Counted from the stretch's first letter, positions 45,114 to 59,298 are shown. The stretch: DNA of 64,000 nucleotides from Thunnus maccoyii (GCF_910596095.1 NC_056539.1:10291001-10355000); one strand, 5' to 3'. Notes: generated by a model not told the origin, from the letters alone. Made by a program: numbers and translations.

Positions 45114-47239
45114 GTACACATACACACACACACTGTCCTCCAGCCTGGTGTCCTGTCTCTGGAGTGTCCAGTCGTTGGCCAGACAAAGCAGGGTGTTGAG
45201 ATAAGGTTTTCCGTCAGGCTGCTCATGTCTAGTCTGACCATGCATTATTGAGCAGGTCTTTACAGGTTATGCAATTACACAGTCAGGCATTGGGTCTGAT
45301 GGTGCAACAGTCTGAGCAGTGTGTGTGTGTGTGTGTGTATCCACATGCATGTGATACAGATGGGAGAGTCAGATATTGACCATAAATGACACATTACAGT
45401 TCAACCTTTTACCATTCAGGTACATCAGATTGCATTTATATTGATCTGATTACTTCCCTTCTGCCAACGGCAGCACATTTTATTGTCCATTTTATTGGTG
45501 TCTGGCTTTGTTTACTCTTGGTAATTAACATGGATGTCAGTGACTCTGGGCAGTCAATCATGTTAATTTGTAACTGAGATGTAAATGTATTATAAGGGTT
45601 GAGTGTAGATGGATGTTTGTGCTGGAGGGTGTTGGGTCAGGAGGGTTGGCAGGATCAGGTGGGTTAAGTGAAGCTGAAACTATAGCTTATACCTACAGTA
45701 TAACTGTATGTAACATAGACAGATTAGATAAAAATAGAGAGAAAGAAGAAAAGAAAAGGAGAAAGGAGACATACGTTACTTAGATTTGCATTTGTCTATA
45801 GGTTCTGTTGCAGTGAAGTGAAATGTCACCTGATTGATTTCTAAGGTTCTGGTCTGGAAGAGAACAGGTGGTTTAGATTTGCTGTCTGGCAGGTGTGCAT
45901 TGGTTTTCTCATGTGTACGTGCCTTGAGATGGAAAACTGATGGTAGATGACGCTCACTGTTTGAATGTGACGGTGTGTGACAGAACCTGAGCCTGATGGA
46001 CTGTAACTGACACTGCCAGTATATGTCTCTGGACAAGACACACAGGTTGGACACACATCCAAGCAGGAGCACAGTCCACCCACAGGGAACACTGATGCCT
46101 TTTAAGAGCAACCTGCAGGCATTACATAAGAGGACAAAGGAGAAAGTTGTTTTTTTTCCAGCATGCTTCAGTGATTTTCATGCACATCTCCTCCCTCCGA
46201 GCCCTGTTGGTAGCATCATTTCCTGGCTTTAGCTGGGTAGATACGCCGCCCCTTCTGTCGACAAACATCCTGGACATGGCACAAAGTCCTCATTTTCCAC
46301 ACTGTACATGATGTCAGCCACACAGCATTTCCCCTCCCATCCTGCAGGGGTCAGTCTTGTATCAGCAGGATGATTGAAGGAGCACTATGCTCTGTCCTGT
46401 TGCTCCTCTGCTCCCTTTACTCTCCAGTGCAGTCATTACTTCTGTTAGGCTTGTTGTCCAAGTAAATGCACGCCCCCCTGTTCCCACCATCCCTCTTTAA
46501 AACATGGTTCTTTTTAGTCTTCTTGCTCCACCTTCTCTCCTCTGTCTCCCTTTCCTCCCATCAGAGGAGGCAGGTGACGTGAGCAGGGCGCAGAGTCGTG
46601 TCTAGACAGTCCTCCAGCATCAGCCTCATCAAAGGCCGGGGTTGACTTTGGGCGGGGAAGCCTGGTGACAGGGCACGAGGCCGGTCATGAGTCAGAGGGA
46701 GTGAGTGGCGTCCTGTTACTGCATCTGTCTGTCAAGAGTGAGACGACACACTGATCTGCTCTGGGCATGTACAGTGTGTTTGACCTTTGTGTCTGATGTT
46801 TTATCACACAGATATACTTTAAGATAGAAACATACATGACACACTTTTTCAGCCTTCGCTTTGGATCACAATCACAATAGAAAAAAGTCAGTCAGGCTCA
46901 TGTAAGGAGCTACTTTATTTATGAAACCATGGAAGACACAACAGTTGTGCATCACTGCCACGTTTGTTCTCTTGTAGGTGTGTCGGTATGTGTGTGTATA
47001 TTAGATAACATGTAGGTTTGTGTGTGTGTGAGTGAGTGTCAAGGGGCAGGACTAAGGGGGGCTGCCATTATGTGAGTACATTAACTCCACTAAGGTACAC
47101 AGAAACAGGGTGGAGTGGATTAACACGCTCTGCTGATACCACAGAAGCAACGGCCCAGCAGAACATGATACTGTCAGAATGAAGACATGATACTTGCTGA
47201 TCTTCATCTATGAATAATCGATGTGTAAAAGGTTGTAAA

Positions 47240-47520
47240 CATATTAAAGGATAAGTCTGGTTGTGTTTTACTTTTTTTCAATGATTCTACTAACAGATAT
47301 TGTCTACAAATTAAATACTGTAGCTTATTCCTCTGTGTCATTGAGCTCCATGGTTGTCCAAAAACTATTTAAAACACATCACCGACCAGAACCGTTGCAC
47401 TCGCTGATATGTTCCATCGTTGGCATGAAATTATTTAGCTGTCTTTAAATATGAAAGTTCCATTTTTGTAACCCATTTTTAAAGATTTATATCTTCAGTA
47501 GGTAGTAAGATTTCGCTTGA
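47240..47520. repeat. Possible dispersed teleost repeat, unclassified
   Basis: A stretch beginning ATTAAAGGATAAGTCTGG, with AGCTCCATGGTTGTCCAAAA inside, resembles an interspersed fish repeat I have seen elsewhere. The family and exact ends cannot be fixed by eye. Confidence 0.3.
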
Positions 47521-48574
47521 GTGCCATGCACAGCACTCCATTAAGAAACTGTATCCCGTGATGAATAAAATGTGTGTGTAATGTGTAAAAAAAAAGCATG
47601 CAACCCCAGAGCACACATACAAATACACACCCAGTATGACACCATAAAGAGCCTGAGACTTACAGCCTGAAAGATAGTGGAGCAAGATGGGAGAAGAGTT
47701 ACAACCAGACTGAGTCACAGAGAGAAAAAGGGAAGGAAGAGTTACTGCCTCACATAGAGGAGGAGTAGGGCCAGAGCTCAGCCAACATTTAATATATTCT
47801 GCTCTTATAAAAAAAAAAACCCTTTCACTTGTCATTATTTAGTCCAGGGATCCTCCAAAGAAAAATAGAGAGCTGTAAAGATGTATAGCAGTGATGGCCT
47901 CCCCTCGGCTTGGGATCAGACCGGCTGTCTGGCTCTTGACAGCAGACACTGCACCCCTCCTATTAAAAAATAAAGATGTTTCACTGCTCAACCTGGAGCA
48001 CACACACTCTGCACGTGCACACACTCACAAACACATTGTCACAAAGTCAGCGAACATCCATGCAGCACTTACCCACGTGCTGCACTCACAAGACCGTACA
48101 ACACAAAAACTCCAAATATCAAATATCCATGATACACATTGCCATGTAAACTCTTGCGCACACACACACATACGTGCACAGGGATATACACACTTGCCTC
48201 TGGAAGCTGACACTGTTTGCAGCGTAGAGGGAGGAAAGTTACATGAATGATTCTGATCGCCAGGCTTTACCGAGGCAGTTATCTGCGAACACGATCCACC
48301 AAGGCCATTACCCATGACAGAGGTAGCAGACAGACCGACACAAACTGATCAAACAGGCTCCTCCAGGCTGCTCTGTACTGTACCTTCAATAATCATACAT
48401 CAAACTGAAGATAGATAACCATGTCTGACCACAACAGCTCTGAAATTAACAACTGAGCGGGAGGATGTCAGTGCTGTCATTTTTCACTGTCAACTTGTTA
48501 TCCAATCACAGTCAGATGATATAGCTGCCTTGACTTCTCAGTTGCCTTGATTATCTTCAGGGATGGCAGTCTTG

Positions 48575-48578
<4 letters not shown>

Positions 48579-48642
<64 letters not shown>

Positions 48643-48657
48643 ATGTGTGTGTGTGTG
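48579..48657. repeat. (TG)n microsatellite with minor interruptions
   Basis: About 58 bp of perfect TG, then CG and TA interruptions and more TG to about 48657. Confidence 0.95.
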
Positions 48658-48675
48658 GATTACCATGAGATTTTT

Positions 48676-48960
48676 TACAGACATCAGTGGTCACCAGAGG
48701 ATGAACCCTATTGATTTTGGTGATCCAATGGCGTTTCATCTAAGGCCACCTGCAGGTTGACATTTGTGGTTTTGAGTGAAATATGTCAATAACTATTAGA
48801 TGAATGTCCATGAACATTTGAAACACATTCACGTAGCCCTTTACTTTCCATATAGCGCTGTCATTGGGTCAAAATTTTAATTTGTCCAGTATTTTGGTTT
48901 ATGGCCAAAAACTGCAAAATTGACATTCTCATCAGTCTTGGCTGTACTTTGCATTGTATA
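48676..48960. repeat. Dispersed repeat with GGTCACCAGAGGATGAA module
   Basis: The phrases GGTCACCAGAGGATGAACC, TTTTGGTGATCC and GTTGACATTTGTGGTTTTGA are characteristic of an interspersed fish repeat. There is no coding capacity, and the ends are approximate. Confidence 0.45.
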
Positions 48961-50025
48961 ATGTTAATGTTCACTCTTGTCTAATGAAAAACAGGCAGGA
49001 ATCAAACTGGTCATAACACTGTTCTTTCCCAACCTTAACACAAAGCCATGTCATGTTAACTTGTGTCCCCTCGCCACAGGTTGCTTGTCTATGAATGGTG
49101 AGAATCGAAGACTGATTTTCTCTTCTTAGGTTGTTTCATTTGAAAACTCCTCAGAGGCCTAAAGAGGTAAAACTATACAGTATTTAGTGTAAGTAAACTA
49201 AATTTTCTATGATAGAATTAAAAAAAAAACCCATAATATTATTTCTTATACCCTGGTAATCATCTAACAACCCCACAGATTCACCTTGCGACCCACAGGT
49301 TTAAAACCACTGCTTTAAAGCTCAATCTCATAACATCTGAGAGAACAGCATTAAGGTGGTTCATTAGGTATAATGATAGTCTCACTGAAAGCCAAATGAC
49401 CTCTGTGTGACCCTTGAAGAAAACTGGCTTGAAAGCATCTATACTGTGCACAAAAGTGTAGCTAAATGATCAATAATTATGCTCTTGTGAATATTTAACC
49501 TCTTAACCCTCCTATTAGAAGCAGGGTCATTGTATATATTCCTTTCTACTCATTTCTTCATATTTTTTTTACAATCATTTGGTACATGTTGGCATTAAAA
49601 CAGAGTTGGAATGGCAACTAATTTACCACTTGGCATTACATATAATATTTCTTAATTTCATTTTTCACCATAAACCAAATGTCAGCTGTTTTTGTTTCAT
49701 TGAATGAGACAGTAATGAGACACTGGCAACAAGAGGTGGCAATCAGCATCCTTGCAGTCTCCTTCCACGTCCACTATTCAGACAAAAAAAGTGACGCACA
49801 TAGATGTGGACAGCCGACTTCACCGCCTTCCCAAATTAAAATGTGCGTATGCCAAAAAATTAATAACTGAGCACGCACAATCCAATTTGAATGCATTATG
49901 TTATCAACAAACCGCTGGGGGACAGAATGAGGAGAAATTAGCCACTGGACCACATGAGATAAGGCCTGTTAAATCTGTGCTGCTTTCAGGCAAGATTATG
50001 ATTGACTTGTATTTTACGCGCACGC

Positions 50026-50032
50026 ACACACA

Positions 50033-50107
<75 letters not shown>
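50026..50107. repeat. (CA)12(GA)28 compound microsatellite
   Basis: A CA run to about 50050 changes directly into a GA run with one CGA interruption. It lies about 95 bp upstream of a perfect CRE palindrome. Confidence 0.95.
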
Positions 50108-50108
<1 letters not shown>

Positions 50109-50200
50109 AACTATCATCCTTCATTTCTTTGAGTTCCTTTGGCCGGACAGACGGTCTGTACTCTGGACGTCTGGCTGGTTATCTCGAGAGGGCAACACCT

Positions 50201-50212
50201 GGTGACGTCACC
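50201..50212. promoter_or_regulatory. Perfect CRE palindrome (TGACGTCA) upstream of the lrrc52-like gene
   Basis: GGTGACGTCACC is a 12-bp palindrome containing the full CREB/ATF site TGACGTCA at 50203-50210. It lies about 780 bp before the start codon, in the likely promoter. The DNA from 50270 on is GC-rich and probably 5'UTR. Confidence 0.55.
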
Positions 50213-50990
50213 ATCGCAAATTACACCATTGCCAACTGACACACAACACACACACTACATCTGTGTGTGCAGACCTGCAGTGTGAGCGCGGACGGAGAGA
50301 CGGAGAGGGAGGGAGCGCAGAGCGAGAGCGCATCAGTACCGCGCAGCAGAGAGCGACGATCACACAGAGCCGTCTGAGCGGAGTGGAAGGACGCACTTTC
50401 CATCGCGCTCTTGAGAGAACCCCGACTTGTCTGCTGGACAGAGGTACATATCAGACCCACACACACTCAGACAAACACAGTCAAGGACATATGTGAGCGG
50501 TGTGCGTCTCTGCTGAGTCTACATCCAGGATTCAGGAATTTTTGCGCAGGTCATGGCATTTGTTTGGTAACTAAATGAAGAATGCACTCTGCTGGCGACA
50601 ACTAATTCACAAAAATGAGTCACCAAGCGGGTGGTCGCCAACACTCAATGGTCCGCTGTGGTTTCTTCAGGAGGGACAAACTCCGGTAAGCTGCTCGATT
50701 CACGCCCGCAGAGCGATAAGCGTCTCTCGGTCACCTTCTGAAATGATGTCTTGTGGCGACGTGCGTGGCGCGCCAGAGTGCGTGTGAGTGACTGACCGAT
50801 AGTCTTTCTGAGAGAGAAAGAGAGGCTGGATATAAACAGCAGCCAGGCTTTCAGGCAGCGACAGCCAGACACCCAGGGCAGCCATCTCGCCCCTCTCACA
50901 GCTCCTCAGACCCATGCAGGATGCCCGGAGAGCGCCGGGGAGTCCTGGTCCAGCTCAGCCCGAGTTCATGACGCTCTGGGCGGCCTCGTC

Positions 50991-51639
50991 ATGCGTCTCT
51001 TGCCCGAGCCCAGCGCCCAGTCCCTCCGGCTCCTCTTCCTCTTTATCTTCGTGATGGGGGTGGCCCCTTCACCGGCTCTCACAGCCGGCTGCCCCGACAG
51101 ATGCGTGTGCGACGACCAGCTGGTGGTCCAGTGCGCCGGGCAGGAGCTCACCCTGTTCCCTAATGACCTGCCCCTGGCCACCCGGCAGCTCATCATCTCC
51201 AACAACCGCATCGGGGACCTTCCGGCGCTGCAGCTCAACTACCTGTCTGATCTGGTGTATCTGGACTGCAGCAACAACTCTCTCACCGAGATCTCCGAGT
51301 CCACCTTCGGGAACTTGCGGAAACTCGCCTATCTGGACTTGTCGTTCAACACCCTGCTGCAGATCGAGGACCGGACTTTCGGGCCCCTGGCGTCACTGGT
51401 GATGCTGCGACTGACGGATAACCCGAGTCTGGGGGAGATCCACCCGGATGCCTTCTCGGAGAACATTGCTCTGCAGGTGCTGGATGTGAGCCGGAACAAC
51501 CTGACGGTCCTCAACATCAGCAGCCTCATCGCCCTGCCCGCTCTCCGGTCTCTGGGGCTCAGCGGAAACCCCTGGAGGTGCGACTGTGACACGGAGGACC
51601 TCTGCCTCTGGGTGCAGATAGAGGGCTTCAAGTTCCAAG
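50991..51639 (+). CDS. lrrc52: lrrc52-like, leucine-rich repeat membrane protein (BK channel gamma-subunit family), first coding exon only
   Basis: One 216-codon exon ends at an AAG|GTGAGG donor in phase 1. Residues 1-32 form a signal peptide (hydrophobic [14 protein letters not shown]). An LRRNT cap follows ([15 protein letters not shown]), then five LRRs with LxxLxLxxNxL spacing ([56 protein letters not shown]), then the start of the LRRCT cap ([15 protein letters not shown]). This matches the LRRC26/38/52/55 family, which binds the BK channel and shifts its voltage dependence through a single C-terminal TM helix. The [12 protein letters not shown] block and the extra-residue NPSL repeat favour LRRC52. 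LRRC38 is the main alternative because of the RCDCD LRRCT start. The rest of the LRRCT, the TM helix and the tail must be in a second exon beyond 64000. Confidence 0.82.
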
Positions 51640-52099
51640 GTGAGGATGGGGGGAGTTTGATAGATGTTCAAAACACACAGAACCATTTGGGGTAATCTAA
51701 ACAATCAAATATGGGATGATTTTTCTTTTAGATGATCATTAAGGACTTGATCTTAAAAAAAGCATATTTCTGAAAAACAAAAACACATGCCGCCTGCTTT
51801 CTTTGCCAAAATCTGGCCTATTCAGATAGCAACAGTCACACCTCTTGCAGGTGGTCTCCTGTTTGTTTGTTTGGTTCTGGAAGCAGGATCCTGTTGATGG
51901 CCAGTTTCCTGACAAATAAATAAAATGTTGCTCTGCTGAGACTATTCGCCAAAGACGCTCCAAGGTCTTATCATTTGTTATTGTCACATCAGCTCATTTA
52001 GATAATTTGATTGTGGGCGCTTGGGCCATTTAGTCCCTGATGGTGGGCCACTTACTACACTGTTGCTCTCCCTTTATTTTGTATGCACATACTTATCTT

Positions 52100-52100
<1 letters not shown>

Positions 52101-52145
<45 letters not shown>

Positions 52146-52147
52146 AC
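52101..52147. repeat. (CA)n microsatellite
   Basis: About 20 perfect CA units, then a CATACA interruption. Confidence 0.95.
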
Positions 52148-52197
52148 AGTGCCATGTGCTCTCCCACAGATGCACAGAGGCTCTCTCTCTTTCCTAG

Positions 52198-52198
<1 letters not shown>

Positions 52199-52277
<79 letters not shown>
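52199..52277. repeat. (CA)39 microsatellite
   Basis: A second perfect CA tract about 50 bp after the first, in the same orientation. Confidence 0.96.
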
Positions 52278-52279
<2 letters not shown>

Positions 52280-53535
52280 AGAGTCCAGAGCTAATGGTTT
52301 GACCTTAGAGTCAGAGCAATCTGAAGATTTCATTCCCCTGCTTCTCTCTGCAATAAGATCTCCTCAGACTGCCCTTCACGTCTCAATAATGTGTCAAGTT
52401 TAATCCAACAAATCAGCAGACTTGTGTTACATTTACTTGGAAAACAAAAGCCACCTCCGCCATCCATTCTTTAAAGCGTCAGGGATTGAATTAAAAATCA
52501 GTAAGAGAGGGCCTCGTGACCTTCTCAGCGAAGGCAAGCATAGGTGATCTTTGCTTGTAAATGTTAATGGAGCTTAGTTCTAAGAAGGTGAACTGGGTGA
52601 AGTGTTGTAACAACATTGGTCCTGCTTATAATAGCCATCTTAACAGTCAGTGTGCATCCCATTGATCTTTCTGCATTGTCTGTCTGGGTCCTGAGGGCAG
52701 AGATAATGCTTGTGCCCTTTTTGTTTTTTTTCTGGCTAGCCCCTCACACACACACACACACACACAAACACCTGTATGAACACACAAAAGCTGTGTGCAC
52801 CTGGGTGTGCTGGCGCTCCCACTGCCGTATGCTTTGGCCTTTCAGTCCAGATGGTTAATGATGGTGCTCAAAAAAGCTGGACTCCTATGCTCCCATTAAG
52901 GACAGAGTGTGTGATGTGTATGTGACTCACTCCACTTAAGTGTGTGTGAGTCAAACTGGCATCTATAGGTTAGAGGAGACCCTAAAGCCAGGGCCTGTGG
53001 GAGACAGGAATGAGATTAAGGGACAAGGAGCTTGTGAGGAAGGCCACTTGAAGACAGCAGGTCCCCAAAGTTGTTATCCACCTTCACTTTCACTGAAGTA
53101 CACTCAACAAATGGCACAAACATGAACACGCCAGCACATACACACACTCACACATACTTACTGCTCTGCTCCTTATCCCACCAAACACCAAATCCTCACA
53201 TTTCTGCGGTAAAACAGAAAAAAAAATATTGACAGAAGGGCTTTCGAATCGTAAGTGACACGACACAACACAACACAACACACGGCAGAGTTTTTGTGCT
53301 TTCAACATGCACACAGCTGTACTGGCTCTACTAAATCACAGCTGCAGTAATATGAAATCACAGCTATATCCCACATCACATAACACTTTTATATAAACGT
53401 GACAAAACCACTGTGCTCCCTCAGAAACACACAAAAACACGCACTCTGTCTCTCAGACTGACAAACCGTGCATTGATATGGCACTTATAAACAACTACAG
53501 TAACCTGTTTAACAGAGGGAATGGGGTCAAGGGAG

Positions 53536-53537
<2 letters not shown>

Positions 53538-53576
<39 letters not shown>
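53538..53576. repeat. (GT)19 microsatellite
   Basis: Perfect GT run in the lrrc52-like intron. Confidence 0.93.
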
Positions 53577-53579
<3 letters not shown>

Positions 53580-56500
53580 AGAGCATGCAGTGTGTTTCTG
53601 TGGTCATGAATGCCCTCCGATGTGACTGCAGGGCTGTGAGTCTAATGTGCAGAGATTCCAGCTGTCGTTACCTCTCAGTGTGAGTATGAATCAGGTGCAT
53701 GCAAGTGTGTGTGTGTAAGTGTGCAGTGTCTTCACATACTACTACATACTACTGCTAATGGGGTAGATTATTGGTAGAAAAGTCCTGTGTTTGTATGATT
53801 GTTTGTTACTCAATTTCTTTTTCAGTTCCAGTTTTTATATAGTTTTTTAATGCTTGCTTGTGTTTTCCTGTGTTTAAGTAAGTCACTCAGTTTGTGTTTG
53901 TGTTTGTTTTAGACATGTGTCACTGAGAAAGGTTGACATGACTTGACTCTGGCAGCCACCAAAGTCAGAGTGTGACTTCAGGAAAGCAGAAAGATTGACA
54001 GATGCATTTGAGCTGTCTGTCCATAGGAAAGAGAGAAGAGAAACAAGAGGGAGAGTGATAGAAGAATGTGATATAAAGACAGAGTGGGTGTGTTTTTTGC
54101 CAATGCAAGACAGGAAAGAGAAGATCACAGGAAAGCCTAAGATTAAACATCCTGAAGACGTTCATTAGGTTCTGTCTGAGCCGATGGAGTGTCAGGTGCC
54201 TCTTGGTGTGCCGGTTGTATGTTTCTTCCTGCTATGTAAAAGAAATCCCCCCTTATAGAGGACAAACAAAATTATGTTAACACTTTTTTATTACAAGAAT
54301 GGGAATCTTGAAAAATGTTCAAAATGTCAGTAACAAATATCGTTCTCATCTTTCAGCTCTTTTTTCTTTTTTTTGGGGGGGGGGGTGTTTAGGCAACTGC
54401 CCACAACCTTTACTCTTCTGGTTCAGTGTCACTGATCTCATCAGTGTTGTTTCCAGCAGCAGCCAGCTGTTTTCAGCCATAAAAAGCTCTATAAAACCAC
54501 CATATGCCATTTGCTCAGCATGAAGCAGGCAACATTAGTGACCAGCCGGTGAGCACGGTGGAAAAGTGAGTAAATATTGGACTTATATTCACCAGGTGCA
54601 CAGAAACTAAACTAGATGTGTAAACAGGCAACAGTTTGCTAACACGTTAGCCAAATCAACGATGCAATACGATTAGCCTACATGTCAAATGTGTATGATT
54701 TTTAGCTTGTTGTGGAGTTCTGCACCCAAGTAGCAAAAACACATGATAAATGCAGCTTTGAGTAAAGAAAACAAAGACTGAACATTTAAAGAGAAAATAG
54801 AAAATATTTATACTATTTGCTAATATTAAGCTAATAACAAATCACATCATGTAAACACTTTGTGAAAAAGGACTTTGAGTTTCATGGGATTAAATTACTG
54901 CTGAAAAAAAATACTCATATTAGCCTAGTTTGCATGTCAATTAACAGTTTTAATTGACATCTATACTGAGATTAGTTTCGCCTGCACCACAGGCGTTGTT
55001 TGTCAGTACTTTTTGACTCTGTGTTGGCACATTTTCTGTGTAATTCCCTTTAAGTATTGCACTTTTCAGTTTGTTTAGGTACAAGTGATTTGGCTTCTTT
55101 GTAGTTCATGTGCAGATAAATGCTGCTGGTTGGCAATGAGCCTTATATGAATGGGGCTTGTTTATTTCTAATTGCGATGACATTTTTTCAGAGTAAATGT
55201 TCTTTTCCATGAGGGATCTATGTTATTTTGTCTACCAACATATTTATCTTCTCTTAGTGTGTTCCAAAACTTTCCAGTCCTGAGCACCTAAATGTTCTCC
55301 ATCATCAACTCTCCACACGCAGTATACATACATTTCCTCTCTTGTCATAATGGAATTTCAGCATGTTGAACGACCTGCTGTACTCACTGTAGGTCGATTT
55401 TGACAAGTGCTCAAACTAAATCCACTGAATGTTAAGTGGCTCGTCCCCCCGGCTGCCAGTGCTGGTGCTGTTGTGGCTCCAGTGTTGGAGAAAAGTATTT
55501 CTGGCTGCTTGTTGGTACCCTGGATGGCTCACAGACCCAAGGCAAACAGCCAAGGCACAGGGCCACACACAGGGCAAGAGTTAAATATTCATAAAAACAG
55601 AAACAGAAACAGGGGTCTGTGGGTTCACAGAAAGGAAGAATGGAAGAAACAAGTCAGGTTTTCACACCAAGTGAATCTGATATGTCTTTAATGAAAGTGA
55701 ATTATAGATTATTTGAGATGGGATGAGAAGAGAGACAGGAAACAACGTGACAAAAGAACAGAAGATGAAAAAATTTGATAAGACAGAAACTGAAAAATTG
55801 GCCAAACAGATTAAGATGGACTTTGCAACAGAGAGATACCAGATAGGGAAAAGAAAAACAGGCAGACTATAGAGGTGTTATCAATGGCCGGTGCCCCAGA
55901 TCTGTCACTCAAATTCATTAAAACATTCATTATGACAAGGAGGCATCGGCTCAGTTTAATACAGGTAGACGATACATTATTTATCAGCTGGAACGATTTC
56001 TCAGTCCCATCTGGTGCAGAGAAGCATATCGAATTCAACCGGCCTACTTGTGTAGCATAGCCACCATATATTTTTATGTCTCTGTGCATTTTGCGGTGTG
56101 AGCTTGAAACCGAGATTGATGTGATGCTTGTGTGGGTGTGTTTGTGATGTGATCACCTGAGGCACGGAGGGGAGGTATTTCAAGTTGTGTGCATGACTCT
56201 GAGTGTGTGTGTTTTTGTGTGTGTGTGTGTGTGTCTTTTGGGGCCAACTGATATGCGAGCCAAGAGAATAAAATTGGAAACGAGAGAGGGGAGAGTGTGA
56301 AGATGACAGAGCAAAACTGAGAGAAATGGAAGGACATCGAGTTAGAAGGAAATGGAGTGATAAAGGCTGAAGGGAAGACACAAAGGGAGAATAAATGTTA
56401 ACACTCCAGAGTGGGAATGAAAAAGTGGGAGGCGATAAAGAGAGCAAGACTGATAAGACCGAGCGATAGAGGGAAGAGGAGGGAGAGCTGTTGCTATCTG

Positions 56501-57346
56501 ACCTTCACTCTCTCTCCACTCATCCTCAGCCAAAGGAAGACGGGATCATATGGAGAAATGATGGAAAGGAGGATGGTGTTAATCTGACTAATGCCGTATT
56601 TGAGAGGAGAGGAGTGTGAAGGCGTGTATTATTCAGCCCTAGTGGATGTGATGGAAAAAAGGTCAGCTATTCTTAGTCTTAGCTAACCCCAGTATGATGC
56701 GTTTAGCTGGTTAAACAGCGAGCTACTTGAGCGCCACTATAAGAGGAGGGGTCCAAAAGTCACACATTATACGCTTCTAGTATGCACAGTTTTGGCAATT
56801 TGCAGGTGAAAAAATGTCAAGGCTCTCAGTTGAACCTCTGAAAAATGTGGTTGAAAAGTGAAAGTTCTTTATATTCTCTATAACCATTGTTTCAATGTTT
56901 AATTTCAGTGTCTGTATTTCAAACTAAGTGTTGTGTAACGCACACCTGGGAGGCAGATGTTTAGGATAGATCATGTGAAAGAAAAGGCTGAATTAGCATC
57001 AGCATTGTGTTTATTAGAGTTGCAATGTTCACCAGATATCAAATTCACAACAGGATACAACATCTTTACGTTAAAGCCATCGGGTAGCCACTTCCAAAAC
57101 ACTTGAGACAATTATCACATCAATTATACGAGCATATCCTCAAAAAGAGACAAACAATGTATGAATAGAAATGAATACAAATGAAAAAAAAGTTTTTGAT
57201 GCGCAACGCAAGTGTCCTATAGGCGCTTTAAAAAAGTAACTTTTCAACATAATTTTTAAGTGTTGTACCCTCCAGACATCTTTTGACATGCAGATCACCA
57301 AATCAGTGCCTTATTTATTTAGTATTCATAAATAATCACTCAGATT

Positions 57347-57688
57347 TAGAGCTGCAACTGACGATTATTTACATTATCGATTAATCTGACGATTATTTAC
57401 ACCATTAATCAATGAATCGTTTGGTCTATAACAAATTACAAAATGTCAGAAATATCAGAAAATAGTGAAAAATGCTGACCACAATTTCCTGAAGCTCAAG
57501 GCGATCTTATCAAATTGCTTATTTTGACCGTCCATCAGTCCAAAACACCAAGATGTTCAGTTTATTATCACATAAGACAAAGAATGCAGCAAATCCTCAG
57601 AATTGAAAATATGAAACTAGTAAAAATCTGGCATTTTTGCTTAAAAAATATTTAAACAATTAATTGTTTACTAATCGTTTCAGCTCTA
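57347..57688 (+). mobile_element. hAT-type MITE with 8-bp target duplication
   Basis: Termini are TAGAGCTGCAACTGACG and CGTTTCAGCTCTA. It is flanked by CTCAGATT (57339-57346) and CTCAGACT (57689-57696), 7 of 8 matching. Same family as the copies at 8299, 10951, 23445 and 43770. Confidence 0.85.
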
Positions 57689-59298
57689 CTCAGACTCTCT
57701 ATCCAGTATCCAGCTTCCATGGGGAGGTCAGAGGTCAAGTTCAGCTACAGACCAGCGGCACAAGCTGGTCAGGACTGATGAATTTGTGCAGGGAAACCTC
57801 AGCAGGGTGGATGGTTGAGGAGGATTCATCAAAGGTTGTTTGGTTGAAGGACGTTCTCCTTCACTGCATCACTCTGCGCACAGCCTGCTTGTGTGTACAC
57901 AAAAATGAACAGTAGGCTTTGGATAACTCTCTGTGATCGGGGGGGTTTGAGGATAAGCTTGTGTCTATAGCTTCCACCTCCCCCTCTAAATGAGACCACA
58001 ACCGCACTGATCACCATATGCATTGGCATAATTAATCGGCTTATAAATAGCTCTGTTCCCAGTTCACAGAACGGGCTCTCTGCCCCGCAGGTTAAAACCT
58101 CACAGCTCTGTTCATCTGTATGAGTGTAATGTGAACATACTGTATACATGAATCAAACCTGCTTTTTACAAGTCTGTAGACTGCAGGGCAACGACGCATG
58201 TGTTTGCATTCACAGTGTAGTCCAAATAGCCTGAAAAAAGTGATTGCTATTCCACTGCTCATTGCTCTTTTATGTGTGTGAGAGACAGAGAGGAGTTGGA
58301 GGAAAAACGGAGTGAAGTTCATGAAAGAGTCAGCGATGTTTTTCAGCAGCTTCTCGCCCCAAACTAGCCCCTCCTCCAGGGAGGGGATGAGCCCTGCTTT
58401 CTGTCAGTGTGTCAGCGTTGAGCTTCCCGACCATTCAGCTGATGATTTGACACGGAGACTGCAGCGCTCTGGTGGCGGCAACACACAGAGACACTCACAC
58501 GCACTCATGCACAGAGACAAATGTTACAGATGTAGGTGCACACAATAAACACAACCATTTGTGCTCCCTTTGGTTCTCTTTTATATAAAATAGGAAAACA
58601 TCAAGATTCTCATCCACAACTCCTCGAAAACTCTGCTTATGTGTGTAAAGTGTTTGTCAAGTGCAGTGTGTGCTTCTATTTTCAGTATCTGTAAGTAAGT
58701 TAAATGTTACATGTGTGTTTATTCCTCTGATTGCTGTTGTTTATTTCCTCCAGTAGTATTTTTGACCTTATAGCCCTTGGCCTGCAGTGTGTCAGTGGGC
58801 CCCAGGGCTTTGTGTCGGTCAGTGGCATACTTCATAACACAGCCTGCATAGTGTCACACTGACACCACTGACCACAAGCCTGGTAATATTACCATAACAC
58901 AGTGACATCATGCCATGCACAGCAGAAATAAGACGGGCGGTTAGGACAGATAGGTGACCGCCATGCTCTGCTTCCAGCAAGATGCAGACAACAGTGACAT
59001 CTTGACCAACTACAGGATCACAGTATCATAGTGCAGGGCAAGAAGGGAAATTTGTCTCCAAAGAGGGAGAGTGGTAGAGAGGGCAGAGTGGTTGTCATCC
59101 TGTATCCATCCTGTACTGCAGGATTTAGGGAAACTGTAGTGCAGCAAGCATGGAAAAAAGTATTTTCAAGGCTGCAACCACTGTTCCGAAACTGCTGGGA
59201 TTAGACTGCACATTTGAGATATGTGAGAACAAAGAGGACACACACATCTTTCTCTATCTCTGTCTCTCACTCTCTCCCACTCTTTCAGTTTTTCTCCG

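Larger units (their letters stand above)
44709..50200. other. Intergenic region between echdc2 and the lrrc52-like gene, no coding exon found
   Basis: Holds the echdc2 5' flank, a long (CT)40 tract, a (TG)n tract near 48.6 kb, two dispersed repeats (about 47240-47520 and 48676-48960) and a (CA)(GA) compound repeat just before the lrrc52-like promoter. Open frames here are in low-complexity or AT-rich sequence and show no family motifs. Confidence 0.5.

Noticed and set aside
56001-56447. 148-aa minus-strand frame rich in Ser, Leu and HTHT
   Set aside because: It is the complement of purine-rich low-complexity DNA (GAGAGA/GGGAGA), with no splice context or recognisable motif.
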